Source: an uncultured Pseudodesulfovibrio sp.
GTDB taxonomy: Bacteria > Desulfobacterota > Desulfovibrionia > Desulfovibrionales > Desulfovibrionaceae
Direction: 5' to 3'
Assembly: GCF_963675635.1 (NCBI RefSeq)
Contig: NZ_OY776488.1
Coordinates: forward strand, 537,740-601,739
DNA length: 64,000 nucleotides
The notes beneath the pieces are model-generated. The model saw nothing but the letters and a program-made list of their open reading frames with translations. It searched no databases and was not told the DNA's origin. A program made the position numbers and the translations under genes. Every line of letters starts with the position of its first letter. Position 1 is the stretch's first letter. Shown one piece after another: positions 18,511-26,831 of this stretch.

Positions 18511-21500
18511 GTGAAGTTTATAACCAAGCAGAGACATCGGGGAAATAGATCCCTTGTACAACATTTGACTGTAAGCCTTGTTTGCGTCCTTGCGACCTCG
18601 GCCATTGCCATTTCATCCATCATCTTCTTTGTCCTGTACGAAAAAGCGGAGACTCAGTTTGAGCAGAGAGCAAATGAGGCTCTCACCCATCTCTCCAATA
18701 GTCTTGAATCATACCTTTGGCATATGGAAGAAGAGTCAGTTGTCAGTTTGTGCGACGCTTTTTCCAAAATAGATATTGTCGTTTACATCAATGTCGTCGA
18801 TCACCGGGGCAACGAAATATATACCTTTGGCGAGATTGAAGACGGGGTCACTATCGTCAAGGGGAAAAGTGTCAGCTATGAGGATGTCGAGGTTGGGTAT
18901 ATTCAACTTGGGCTGACTCCTCTTGTTTTTGAGGACAAGGTTTTTGAAACAACCTGGATCAGTTTGCTCTCCTTGTTCACTGTTTCAATAGTTCTCGGTG
19001 TGTTTACCAAAATGGTGCTGAACAAGAATCTTCGAACACCATTGGGGCAACTCATTTCCAGAATCGAAAGTATTTCGGCTGGTGAATACGCCGAGCAGGA
19101 AGAAGAGGGTAACCTTCTTGAAATGCGTACCATCCTCTCAAAATTTAATGAAATGGCTGGGAAGGTCAGGTCGCGTGAAGAACAGTTGCGGCTGAGTGAA
19201 GAAAAGTACAGGCGGCTTTTTGAAACGACGACGGAAGGTATCATTGTTGTCGATAAGGATAGCCGGTTGACCATGGTTAACAAGGTCCTGGCCGACATGC
19301 TTGGTTATGCTGAAGAAGAATTAGTCGGTGTACCCATTGTCGAGTTGATTCATCCTGATGATATGGAGCATCATAAGCTTGAGATGGAACGCCGGAGTCA
19401 GGGATCGTCTTCGCAATTTGAGCGGCGATTTATTCATAAGGATGGTCACATTGTTTGGACTATAGTCTCTTCAAGCCCCGTGGATGGAATCCAGGGCATA
19501 TATGAAGGGGCATTCGGAATGATTACAGACATTTCTGATTTGCGAAGGGCCCAGGCTGAACTTAAGATCGCATATGATGAAATGGAGCAACGCGTCATCC
19601 AGCGGACGGATGAATTGAATAAGACAAACAGGCTTTTGACGTCTGAAATCCATATCCGCAAACAGACAGAAAAGGCTATTATTGACGCCAAGGAAGCGGC
19701 TGAAGAGGCGACGAGGGCCAAAAGTGAGTTCCTCGCCAATATGAGTCACGAAATCCGGACTCCCATGAATGCCATCATCGGCATGACGCATTTGACCAAA
19801 ATGACGAATCTGTCCGCCACCCAGAAAGACTATCTGAACAAGATAGATATTTCAGCCAAGTCATTACTTGGGATTATCAACGATGTGCTGGATATGTCCA
19901 AGATCGAAGCCGGTATGCTCAGTATCGAATCTGTCGGTTTTTCCATCGATCAGGTCCTGGAACAGCTGACTACCATCGTCTCGCCGCGAGCTAACGAAAA
20001 GAAACTCGAATTTCTCATCAACGTGGATAAGGATGTCCCCAACGCTATCGTGGGAGATTCCATGCGTTTGTCACAGATTCTTATCAATCTGTGTAACAAT
20101 GCCGTAAAATTTACGGATAAAGGCTCAGTGGTCGTGTCCATTGTGCCGGTGGAACTGGATGAGGATCAGGCAAAATTACGGTTTACGGTCAAAGATGACG
20201 GCATAGGCATCGACCCAAGTCAGATTGATGAACTCTTTCAGCCTTTTACACAGGCGGATGCCTCAACTACCCGCAAGTATGGCGGGACCGGATTGGGACT
20301 CAACCTGTGCAACCAATTGGTCAGTTTGATGGGTGGAGAGATCGGGGTGGAAAGTGCCCCGGGTAAAGGCAGTCTTTTTTGGTTTGAAATTTTGTTTCCG
20401 ATCTATCGCAGGAAGACCGAACAAGCCCTGCTTCCAGGCGAACTTCAAGGCCTGCGTGCTTTGGTTGTGGATGACAATGAGACCTCTCGGATTATTCTCA
20501 AAGGCATGTTGGAACAGATGGGATTGCGGGTTTTCCTCGCCCGTTCTGGTGATGAAGCCATTGAAATGGTCCGCAATACACCGAAGGAAGAGGATTTCGA
20601 TCTTTTGGTTATTGATTGGCGAATGCCGGGTAAGGATGGCATTCAGACTGCCGGAGCCATTTTGTCGGATGAGTCCATAATTCCCAAGCCGCCGATGTTT
20701 ATGGTTTCTGCATATGGCAACGCGTCGTTAGTGAAAAAAGCGAATGAAATGGGGTTCAAGGGGTTACTTTTCAAGCCAGTGAATCAATCCTTCCTTTTTA
20801 ATCTCGTTGTTGAAACGCTTGGCAAGGGGATGGTGACGACCAGTGACCCCGTCGTGCGGGAAGAGGTGACAAGCAATCTTGGCGGGACCAGAATACTACT
20901 TGTTGAAGATAATGAAATAAACCGTCAGGTTGCTTTGGAAATTCTGTCATCCGCAAAAATCAAGGTGTTTGAAGCTGTTAATGGGCAAGCTGCTCTGGAC
21001 TTTCTCGACAAAACTCCTGTGGACTTGGTCCTCATGGATGTTCAGATGCCGATTATGGATGGATATGAAGCGACTCGTCGACTCCGTGAACAGGAACGAT
21101 TCAAAGACCTTCCGATTATAGCCATGACGGCTCACGCCATGGTCGAGGATATTGAAAGAAGTAGAGCTGTGGGTATGAACGGGCATGTGGCCAAGCCTTT
21201 TGATCCTGAGGATCTCTTCAAGGTGCTTGCCCAGTGGATCGGACAGGTGTCTGAAGGACAACCTCTTTCTTTGACCTCAGCGGAAGCCTCTATAGCCGAT
21301 GATTCCCTGCCGGCATCAATGGTTGGCATTGATGTTCAGCTTGGATTACGGCGTGCGAGAGGAAATAGGGAATTGTATAAGAATCTTCTTCTGCTGCTTG
21401 ATGAAAAGTATGCTGATGCTGCTCGTGAAATTGAACAGGCTAGGTTGGATGGGCGACTTGAGGACGCTGTAGGGCTTGCCCATTCTGTCAAAGGGACATC

Positions 21501-21909
21501 TGGGATGCTCGGGGCCATGGAGTTGTTTGATTCGGCCAGTGAGCTGGAACATGCCTTGGATGCCGCTACTGATGATGTGCAGGAGAAGTTGCAGCGATTT
21601 GCGCGCGACTTGTCGGTCGTAATACAAAGTATTGCTGTAATCAAAGAAGTTGCATGTACGAAGACTGTCCTTAAACAAACGGGCGAGGCGGCTGATTCGG
21701 CTGATCTGTTGGCGTCGCTGGATGCCTTGAAGGAACCGTTATCTTCCGGGGCTCCCGTGGCGTGTCGTAAAAAGGCAAAGGAAATTCAGGATCTCGTATG
21801 GCCAGAAGAGCTCCATGATGATGTCGCTCGAGTTTTGAAGCTTGTTGCTGAATATGATTTCAAGAAGGCTCTGGTGCTGGTCAGTGAAGTGGAGCAGCGC
21901 ATCGTGTGA
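18511..21909 (+). CDS. Hybrid sensor histidine kinase with two receivers and HPt
   Basis: A 1132-residue inner-membrane kinase holding a full phosphorelay. Order seen: transmembrane segment (about 17-43), periplasmic sensor (44-150), second transmembrane segment (150-172), HAMP (to about 225), PAS (235-345), coiled coil, HisKA with MSHEIRTPMN (H413), HATPase with NLCNNAVKFTD and GTGLGL, receiver 1 (VVDDNETS, phospho-acceptor D702), receiver 2 (LVEDNEINRQ, D843) and an HPt domain with AHSVKGTSG (H991), then about 110 further residues of unknown fold. Start is GTG with AAAGG seven bases upstream. No response regulator is adjacent, so its output protein is elsewhere. Confidence 0.93.
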   Translation: MKFITKQRHRGNRSLVQHLTVSLVCVLATSAIAISSIIFFVLYEKAETQFEQRANEALTHLSNSLESYLWHMEEESVVSLCDAFSKIDIVVYINVVDHRGNEIYTFGEIEDGVTIVKGKSVSYEDVEVGYIQLGLTPLVFEDKVFETTWISLLSLFTVSIVLGVFTKMVLNKNLRTPLGQLISRIESISAGEYAEQEEEGNLLEMRTILSKFNEMAGKVRSREEQLRLSEEKYRRLFETTTEGIIVVDKDSRLTMVNKVLADMLGYAEEELVGVPIVELIHPDDMEHHKLEMERRSQGSSSQFERRFIHKDGHIVWTIVSSSPVDGIQGIYEGAFGMITDISDLRRAQAELKIAYDEMEQRVIQRTDELNKTNRLLTSEIHIRKQTEKAIIDAKEAAEEATRAKSEFLANMSHEIRTPMNAIIGMTHLTKMTNLSATQKDYLNKIDISAKSLLGIINDVLDMSKIEAGMLSIESVGFSIDQVLEQLTTIVSPRANEKKLEFLINVDKDVPNAIVGDSMRLSQILINLCNNAVKFTDKGSVVVSIVPVELDEDQAKLRFTVKDDGIGIDPSQIDELFQPFTQADASTTRKYGGTGLGLNLCNQLVSLMGGEIGVESAPGKGSLFWFEILFPIYRRKTEQALLPGELQGLRALVVDDNETSRIILKGMLEQMGLRVFLARSGDEAIEMVRNTPKEEDFDLLVIDWRMPGKDGIQTAGAILSDESIIPKPPMFMVSAYGNASLVKKANEMGFKGLLFKPVNQSFLFNLVVETLGKGMVTTSDPVVREEVTSNLGGTRILLVEDNEINRQVALEILSSAKIKVFEAVNGQAALDFLDKTPVDLVLMDVQMPIMDGYEATRRLREQERFKDLPIIAMTAHAMVEDIERSRAVGMNGHVAKPFDPEDLFKVLAQWIGQVSEGQPLSLTSAEASIADDSLPASMVGIDVQLGLRRARGNRELYKNLLLLLDEKYADAAREIEQARLDGRLEDAVGLAHSVKGTSGMLGAMELFDSASELEHALDAATDDVQEKLQRFARDLSVVIQSIAVIKEVACTKTVLKQTGEAADSADLLASLDALKEPLSSGAPVACRKKAKEIQDLVWPEELHDDVARVLKLVAEYDFKKALVLVSEVEQRIV

Positions 21910-21931
21910 TTGCGTGGTAGGGGTTGCGCAT

Positions 21932-21965
21932 AAAAAAAGGCGCGTTCCTTGTAGAACGCGCCTTT
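21932..21965 (-). terminator. Terminator of SRP RNA
   Basis: GGCGCGTTC (21939-21947) pairs with GAACGCGCC (21954-21962). On the minus strand it is followed by seven T. It may also stop the plus-strand kinase transcript, which ends 23 bases away. Confidence 0.9.
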
Positions 21966-22062
21966 GAGTGGAAACCGGATACCCGGCAGCAACCAATACC
22001 GCTGCTTCCTTTCGGACCTGACGGAGTTCTCAGCGCAGCCGCCACCCGGCTTCCCTCATTCG
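21964..22062 (-). ncRNA. ffs: Signal recognition particle RNA (4.5S type)
   Basis: On the minus strand the apical domain reads GTCAGGTCCGAAAGGAAGCAG, abbreviated here as the near-invariant GTCAGGTCCG...GGAAGCAGC core that binds Ffh. Flanking strands pair as a long rod, for example GGAAGCCGG near 22046-22054 with CCGGTTTCC at 21970-21978, extended by TGAG/CTCA. A promoter lies upstream and a terminator downstream on the same strand. The ends are estimated from pairing and promoter position. The RNA forms the cytoplasmic particle targeting membrane proteins to the translocon. Confidence 0.92.
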
Positions 22063-22071
22063 GGAATGCGT

Positions 22072-22100
22072 TACTTACAGCGTTCCTGCTGGTTCGTCAA
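22072..22100 (-). promoter_or_regulatory. Promoter of SRP RNA
   Basis: On the minus strand TTGACG (22095-22100) and TAAGTA (22072-22077) are separated by 17 bases; the -10 is preceded by TG. The predicted start falls near 22063, matching the RNA 5' end. Confidence 0.65.
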
Positions 22101-22204
22101 CTCTTCACAGTCGTCTTATCCTCATATAGTTACATTCACCTACGCGAATGGCAGTTTGCTGCAACCTGCTTCACTTTTCTGTATTAAGGATAGGGTGTCT
22201 GTTC

Positions 22205-23134
22205 ATGAAACTCGAAGTCGTACCCATATATATTGAAAAATATTTTATTCTCATCACGGTTCTTTTGTCAGGATTGGCTCTGATGTATCCTCCCTCTTTC
22301 ACTTGGATCAAACCGCACATCCCTCTTGGCTTGGGTGTCATTATGTTCGGCATGGGATTGACGTTAGACTTTGAGGACTTTCGCGATATTTTGCGTAAAT
22401 GGCATGTGGTGGGACTCGGTGTCCTCATACAGTATTTACTCATGCCTCTGCTTGCCGTGGGTATTTCATATGCTCTCAATCTGCCCCCTGAGGCGATCAT
22501 CGGTATGGTCGTAGTGGGGGCATGCCCCGGTGGAACTGCTTCCAACGTCATTGCCTATCTGGCCCGCGCCAATGTGCCGTTATCTGTTACCCTGACGCTG
22601 GCTTCTACCTGTCTGGCTCCATTGCTTACTCCAGCCATTATTTATCTGTTGCTTGAAAAACAGGTGGAAATTGATTTCTGGTCGATGGTCCAATCCGTTT
22701 TCTGGATAGTCGTGTTTCCTATGCTGGACGGGCTCATCCTGCGCCGTCTTTTCCGCAAGCAGTTGGAGCCGCTTCTGCGATATTTCCCCTCCTTGTCCAT
22801 CATGGTTATAGCACTGCTTATCGCCTGCATCATTGGCCTGAACCAGAAAACACTGCTGGCCTTTCCGGCTCTCGTACTCTTGGCTGTTATCATGCACAAC
22901 GGTATCGGCCTCGTTGCCGGGTATGGGCTGGCCAGATTGGCGCGATGTTCCAAGCGAGATGCCAGAACTATCGCCATTGAGGTCGGAATGCAGAATTCCG
23001 GCCTCGGCGTGGCTCTAGCCGTCAAGCATTTTGGGGCGATAAGCGCATTGCCAGGCGCCTTGTTCAGCCTATGGCATAATCTTACAGGGGTGGGCCTTGC
23101 GCGTCGTTGGAAAAACGCTTCCGATTCAGAGTAA
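22205..23134 (+). CDS. Bile acid:sodium symporter (BASS) family protein
   Basis: A 309-residue polytopic inner-membrane protein with about nine to ten hydrophobic helices. The BASS-family hallmark ACPGGTASNVIAYLARANVPLSV is near residue 100, split here as ACPGGTASNV then IAYLARANVPLSV, and a second conserved region EVGMQNSGLGVALAVKHF lies near 260. Relatives co-transport organic acids such as bile acids, pyruvate or pantothenate with sodium; the substrate here is unknown. The ATG follows AGGATAGGG. It appears monocistronic. Confidence 0.9.
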   Translation: MKLEVVPIYIEKYFILITVLLSGLALMYPPSFTWIKPHIPLGLGVIMFGMGLTLDFEDFRDILRKWHVVGLGVLIQYLLMPLLAVGISYALNLPPEAIIGMVVVGACPGGTASNVIAYLARANVPLSVTLTLASTCLAPLLTPAIIYLLLEKQVEIDFWSMVQSVFWIVVFPMLDGLILRRLFRKQLEPLLRYFPSLSIMVIALLIACIIGLNQKTLLAFPALVLLAVIMHNGIGLVAGYGLARLARCSKRDARTIAIEVGMQNSGLGVALAVKHFGAISALPGALFSLWHNLTGVGLARRWKNASDSE

Positions 23135-23171
23135 ACCTCTTTCATTCATTGCCAATTGGTGGAGTGTGGTC

Positions 23172-23199
23172 TTGACAAGTGTTACACATTTGGTATTAG
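23172..23199 (+). promoter_or_regulatory. Sigma-70-like promoter of the DUF4198 gene
   Basis: TTGACA (23172-23177) and TATTAG (23194-23199) are 16 bases apart and lie 53 bases upstream of the start codon. Confidence 0.6.
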
Positions 23200-23251
23200 T
23201 AGCATTGATCGATTATTAAAATTTAACTGGTATCCAAGAAACAGGTAAGGA

Positions 23252-24001
23252 ATGATGATGAGTCTACAGAGAATCGTATTGGCGTTGGTCTGCGTATTTT
23301 GGGCAACAACAGCATCCGCCCACTTTGGCATGTTGATTCCTGACACGGATGAAACTACACAGGAAAAACGGAATGTGGAGTTGACACTGTCCTTTTCCCA
23401 TCCCTTTGAAATGGTGGGTATGGAGCTGGAGAAACCGGCCGAATTTTTTGTTGTCGTTGATGATGGTGAACGCATGGATTTGTTGCCTACGCTCAAGGAA
23501 ACCCGTGTAATGGATCATACGGCCTGGAAGACTTCCTATACGCCGAAAGCTCCTGGGATGTATACGTTTGTTCTTGATCCGGTTCCGTACAAGGAAGATG
23601 CTGAGAATAATTATATCCGCCACATAACCAAGGTCGTGGTTGACGGTTTTGGTGAAGGTGAGGAATGGAATCGGCCGATAGGTTTGGAAACTGAAATTGT
23701 GCCTTTGACTCGTCCCTTCGGTAACTATGCCGGCAATGTTTTTCAGGGAATTGTCATGTATAAAGGCAAGCCTGCTCCGTATACCCGCGTTGAAGTCGAA
23801 TTTTATAATGAAGACGGCAAGCGCACCGCGCCCAACGAGCGTATGGTAACGCAGGAAGTCCTTGCCGACTCCAATGGTGTCTTCACCTTTGCCTGTCCAT
23901 GGCAGGGATGGTGGGGGTTTGCTGGTTTGACCACTGCAGTTGAACCGTACAAAGGTCGCGAGCTTGAGCTCGGCGCCGTTATTTGGGTCAACATGAAATA
24001 A
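23252..24001 (+). CDS. DUF4198 periplasmic protein, probable metal uptake factor
   Basis: A 249-residue exported protein. A Sec signal peptide ends ATTASA, so the mature protein would begin with histidine (HFGMLIPD), consistent with metal binding at the N-terminus. The body is beta-rich (WKTSYTPKAPGMYTFVLDP, NVFQGIVMYKGKPAPYTRVEVEFYN split across two strands) and matches the DUF4198 family, whose members frequently lie beside nickel/cobalt ECF transporters. An ECF-type ATPase and T component lie about 2 kb downstream (26091-27541), but with a FadL-type gene between. Role in nickel or cobalt uptake is an inference. Confidence 0.85.
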   Translation: MMMSLQRIVLALVCVFWATTASAHFGMLIPDTDETTQEKRNVELTLSFSHPFEMVGMELEKPAEFFVVVDDGERMDLLPTLKETRVMDHTAWKTSYTPKAPGMYTFVLDPVPYKEDAENNYIRHITKVVVDGFGEGEEWNRPIGLETEIVPLTRPFGNYAGNVFQGIVMYKGKPAPYTRVEVEFYNEDGKRTAPNERMVTQEVLADSNGVFTFACPWQGWWGFAGLTTAVEPYKGRELELGAVIWVNMK

Positions 24002-24010
24002 TACCAAAAC

Positions 24011-24037
24011 AAAGGGCAGCTACAGAAGCTGTCCTTT
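24011..24037. terminator. Bidirectional terminator
   Basis: GGGCAGCT (24014-24021) pairs with AGCTGTCC (24027-24034) with one G-T pair; A- and T-rich flanks lie on both sides. It serves the DUF4198 gene and overlaps the stop of the convergent membrane-protein gene. Confidence 0.75.
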
Positions 24038-24484
24038 ATTTTGTGACGTATGCGGGTGCCTTGCAGCACGCATCCTGTTCAGGATGGGTGTGATGAATTC
24101 ATCTGGGAATGCTCCGCACACAGCTCCGAAATATGCTCCACAGATGGAGCCAATCACCAGATTGGCTCCATCTGTGCTGGCTGCCACTTGAAAGAGTGTT
24201 CCTACCATCGCGCCAAAGAATGCTCCCATTGTCCATCCGTCATTATTGACGCCTCGATACGGCTTCATGCCTCGCCATGTCCTGAAGAGATCCTTGAGGA
24301 AAAAGCCGGTAAATCCTCCCAGAAAGGCCCCGACGAGGGTCAGCATCATCCCAGGGAAAACTGTGTGCAGTGTCAATTCTCTATACTGCATGGAACCTTC
24401 GATAATGCCAGCCAGTCCACCGATAGCCAAAGTGCTGTGAAAGCTTTTTTCCTTGATGTCCATTGTGGGAATCAGATGATGCAT
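24020..24484 (-). CDS. Small glycine-rich membrane protein
   Basis: A 154-residue protein I do not recognise. Three or so hydrophobic, glycine-rich segments are visible (LAIGGLAGIIEG, FPGMMLTLVGAFLGGFTGFFL, and NLVIGSICGAYFGAVCGAF), resembling glycine-zipper membrane proteins. GGAG five bases before the ATG and consistent coding character support it as real; a second in-frame ATG (MDIKEKS) lies seven codons in. It is transcribed divergently from the FadL gene and convergently to the DUF4198 gene. Confidence 0.7.
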   Translation of the reverse strand: MHHLIPTMDIKEKSFHSTLAIGGLAGIIEGSMQYRELTLHTVFPGMMLTLVGAFLGGFTGFFLKDLFRTWRGMKPYRGVNNDGWTMGAFFGAMVGTLFQVAASTDGANLVIGSICGAYFGAVCGAFPDEFITPILNRMRAARHPHTSQNKGQLL

Positions 24485-24581
24485 GGCTGCTCCATGGGGA
24501 AAATGTTTCCCTAATAGGTTTTCTTATGAAGACTGCTAAAACTGTGCCGATCAAAAATGACTCTATCCTACAACAAAATTA

Positions 24582-24597
24582 TCAAACAAGTGTTTGA
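24582..24597. promoter_or_regulatory. Palindrome resembling a PsrA/FadR-type operator
   Basis: TCAAACA and TGTTTGA form a perfect 7-base dyad around AG. The core CAAAC-N4-GTTTG equals the consensus described for PsrA, a TetR-family fatty-acid sensor of gammaproteobacteria. It lies in the divergent region upstream of a FadL-type transporter gene, 173 bases before its start. Confidence 0.45.
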
Positions 24598-24734
24598 AAT
24601 TGCTTTAATGTTTTACATTTTTTTTTGTGTCGGTTAAGAGGTGAGAGTTTGTGCAAAATAATTAATTCAGTGTTTCCGGGGCGAAAATCAGGACGCCACA
24701 TCTGGGAGGGTGCCGGGCTCATTGAACAAGACCG

Positions 24735-24753
24735 CTGCCGATTGAATCGGCAG
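24735..24753 (+). promoter_or_regulatory. Hairpin in the fadL leader
   Basis: CTGCCGATTGAATCGGCAG forms a 7-bp G+C-rich stem with a five-base loop (longer if the A-T pairs are counted). It lies immediately upstream of the GGGGGAAGG ribosome site. It has no T-run, so it is not a terminator. Confidence 0.5.
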
Positions 24754-24769
24754 AATCCAAGGGGGAAGG

Positions 24770-25987
24770 ATGAAACGTGCATCCGCCATTTTTTTCTGTA
24801 GCTTAATCATCTGTCTTTTAGCGTCCGCCGTCACCGTACAGGCGGGCGGGTTTGCTCTGTATGAGTGGGGCAACCGTGCATTGGGTATGGGTACTGCCAA
24901 CTATGCCACTGGGAATGATGCTTCTGTTATTGCTTATAACCCGTCCCTGATGACCAAATTGAAAGGGACTAATGTGTATGGTGGCGTCGCAGTCATTAAC
25001 CCGATGTCGGATGTGTATATTGATGGCGTTAAGAACACCACTCGTTCAGTGAATCACGCTGTCCCTCATGCCTACATAACTCATCAGGTGAATGACGATC
25101 TGTTTGTTGGTCTGGGTGAGTACACCCGGTTCGGTCTTGGTACCAAGTATGCCGATGGTTGGGTTGGTGCCAATCTGCTTCAGGAGGCAATGCTCGAGAC
25201 ATTCTCTTTTACTCCTTCAGTTGCATATAAAGTGACTGACGATTTCGCGATTTCAGGAAGCGTGGAGTATATCAAGGGTGGCTTCATGATCAAGAAACAG
25301 GTTGCGCTGCTTGCTGGTCCGGATGAACTCAAGGTTGACGTTGATTCATCCGCTCTCGCTTTCAACCTGTCCATGGTTTATGATTTTACGGATGATTTGA
25401 ACATCGGTTTTATTTATCGGTCCCCTGTGCACTTTGTCGGTAAGGGCAAGGCCACGTATAATAATCCGGGAATTCCTCTCAACTCTTCCGGTAACGCAAC
25501 ACTGACCGCAGATTTTCCCGCCAGTTATACTGTTGGATTGGGGTATAGTCCCATGGAAAATCTGACATTGGAATTTGATGTCGTGTATACTCAGTGGGAG
25601 CAGTTCGATCGAATCGAATTTGATTTTGACGGCTTTGCTCTTCCCGATACCGTGGAAGAATTTAACTATAAGAGCACTTGGCGCTTCCAACTCGGTGCAG
25701 AGTACTTGGTCTCCGATGCTTTGGCACTGCGTGCCGGGTATGTTTACGACCAGACTCCGATCCGCCATGAGTATACTTCTCCGTTGCTGCCTGCGAACGA
25801 TCGACAGATGTTTACTCTTGGTGCAGGCTACTCAATTAATGATATAACTTTCGACTTGGCTGGTATGTATATCATAACCAAAGAACGTACCGGGTTGACC
25901 ATGAATGACGGTGTGGCTGATCACGCAGTGGAATTCAAGAACGGTCGTACCTGGGGTGCAGGTCTCTCCATAGGGTATGCTTTCTAA
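24770..25987 (+). CDS. OmpP1/FadL/TodX-family outer-membrane transporter
   Basis: A 405-residue beta-barrel protein for hydrophobic substrates such as long-chain fatty acids. A signal peptide ends TVQA, and the mature N-terminus GGFALYEWGNRALGMGTANYATGND is the FadL-type hatch (seen as GGFALYEWGNRALGMG then DASVIAYNPS), the conserved plug region. Alternating-strand sequence continues to the C-terminal WGAGLSIGYAF with a terminal phenylalanine typical of BAM substrates. A very strong AAGGGGGAAGG site precedes the ATG. A good terminator follows. Confidence 0.93.
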   Translation: MKRASAIFFCSLIICLLASAVTVQAGGFALYEWGNRALGMGTANYATGNDASVIAYNPSLMTKLKGTNVYGGVAVINPMSDVYIDGVKNTTRSVNHAVPHAYITHQVNDDLFVGLGEYTRFGLGTKYADGWVGANLLQEAMLETFSFTPSVAYKVTDDFAISGSVEYIKGGFMIKKQVALLAGPDELKVDVDSSALAFNLSMVYDFTDDLNIGFIYRSPVHFVGKGKATYNNPGIPLNSSGNATLTADFPASYTVGLGYSPMENLTLEFDVVYTQWEQFDRIEFDFDGFALPDTVEEFNYKSTWRFQLGAEYLVSDALALRAGYVYDQTPIRHEYTSPLLPANDRQMFTLGAGYSINDITFDLAGMYIITKERTGLTMNDGVADHAVEFKNGRTWGAGLSIGYAF

Positions 25988-26010
25988 GCAGATCTCATTG
26001 ATGATATTCA

Positions 26011-26037
26011 GGCCCCTGCTTCGGCAGGGGCCTTTTT
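26011..26037 (+). terminator. Terminator of the FadL-type gene
   Basis: GGCCCCTGC (26011-26019) pairs perfectly with GCAGGGGCC (26024-26032) across a TTCG tetraloop, followed by TTTTT. Confidence 0.95.
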
Positions 26038-26043
26038 ATTTCG

Positions 26044-26071
26044 TTGACACTCTCGGCAAGTATGGTTGAAT
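26044..26071 (+). promoter_or_regulatory. Promoter of the ECF-type transporter genes
   Basis: TTGACA (26044-26049) and TTGAAT (26066-26071) are 16 bases apart, 19 bases upstream of the ATP-binding gene's ATG. Confidence 0.55.
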
Positions 26072-26090
26072 CTGACGGTCGAGGAACAGC

Positions 26091-26831
26091 ATGATTACAC
26101 TGAACACACTCTCTTTTGCTTATCCATCCGGTGGTGACGTCTTGTCTGGTTTGTCCATGAATATCCCAAAAGGGACGCTCTTGGGATTAGTCGGTGCCAA
26201 TGGAAGCGGGAAATCCACACTTCTGTCGCTTATGGCCGGGTTGTACGCCCCAACGGGAGGCTCTCTGGTTGTGGCAGATCGTCTTAGCCCCGGTTCAGAG
26301 AAATCCATTCGAGCCATATGCCGTTTGGTGATGCAGGATGCTGATCTGCAAATTCTTGGTGGTACTGTGGAAGAAGATATGCTCATGGGCGTGAAGCGTA
26401 ATGAAGCGACTCTTGTACGGGCCAGAAAAATGGCTGAAAGATTCAACCTGCTTTCAGCCTGGGATCGCCCTGTGCAAATTTTGTCCTGGGGTATGAAGCG
26501 CAAGCTCTGTCTGGCGGCAGCGTTATTGGATGAACCAAAAGTGTTATTGTTGGACGAACCCTTCAGTGGCCTAGATTATCCAGGAGTGCGGGAGATGCGT
26601 TCTATCATTCGAGAAAACCGGCAGGCGGGGCTGACGCAGGTTGTGTCTTCCCACGATCTGGAGAGTTTTATTGATTTGGTGGACGGGGTGGCTCTTCTCG
26701 ACAGCGGAAAGCTCATTGTAATCGGTCCTCCTGCATCCGTTTTGGACACAGTTCGTGAACATGGGGTTCGTCCTCCGCGTTCCTGGTCTGTTGATCGTGT
26801 TATTGGCTCGTGGGATGAGGTGAACGGATGA
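26091..26831 (+). CDS. ECF/CbiO-type ABC transporter ATP-binding protein
   Basis: A 246-residue ATPase of an energy-coupling-factor importer. Walker A is GANGSGKSTLLSL (about residue 37), the Q-loop lies in VMQDADLQILGGTVEEDM, the signature is the altered LSWGMKRKL instead of LSGGQ, Walker B is VLLLDEPFSGLD and the switch histidine is in SSHD. The unusual signature still keeps L-S-x-G. The stop overlaps the next gene's start by four bases (ATGA). The pair would energise uptake of a vitamin or transition metal. Confidence 0.92.
   Translation: MITLNTLSFAYPSGGDVLSGLSMNIPKGTLLGLVGANGSGKSTLLSLMAGLYAPTGGSLVVADRLSPGSEKSIRAICRLVMQDADLQILGGTVEEDMLMGVKRNEATLVRARKMAERFNLLSAWDRPVQILSWGMKRKLCLAAALLDEPKVLLLDEPFSGLDYPGVREMRSIIRENRQAGLTQVVSSHDLESFIDLVDGVALLDSGKLIVIGPPASVLDTVREHGVRPPRSWSVDRVIGSWDEVNG

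Noticed and set aside
23264-24007. 247-codon minus-strand frame opposite the DUF4198 gene
   Set aside because: The plus strand has a signal peptide, promoter and family features; the minus frame has none.
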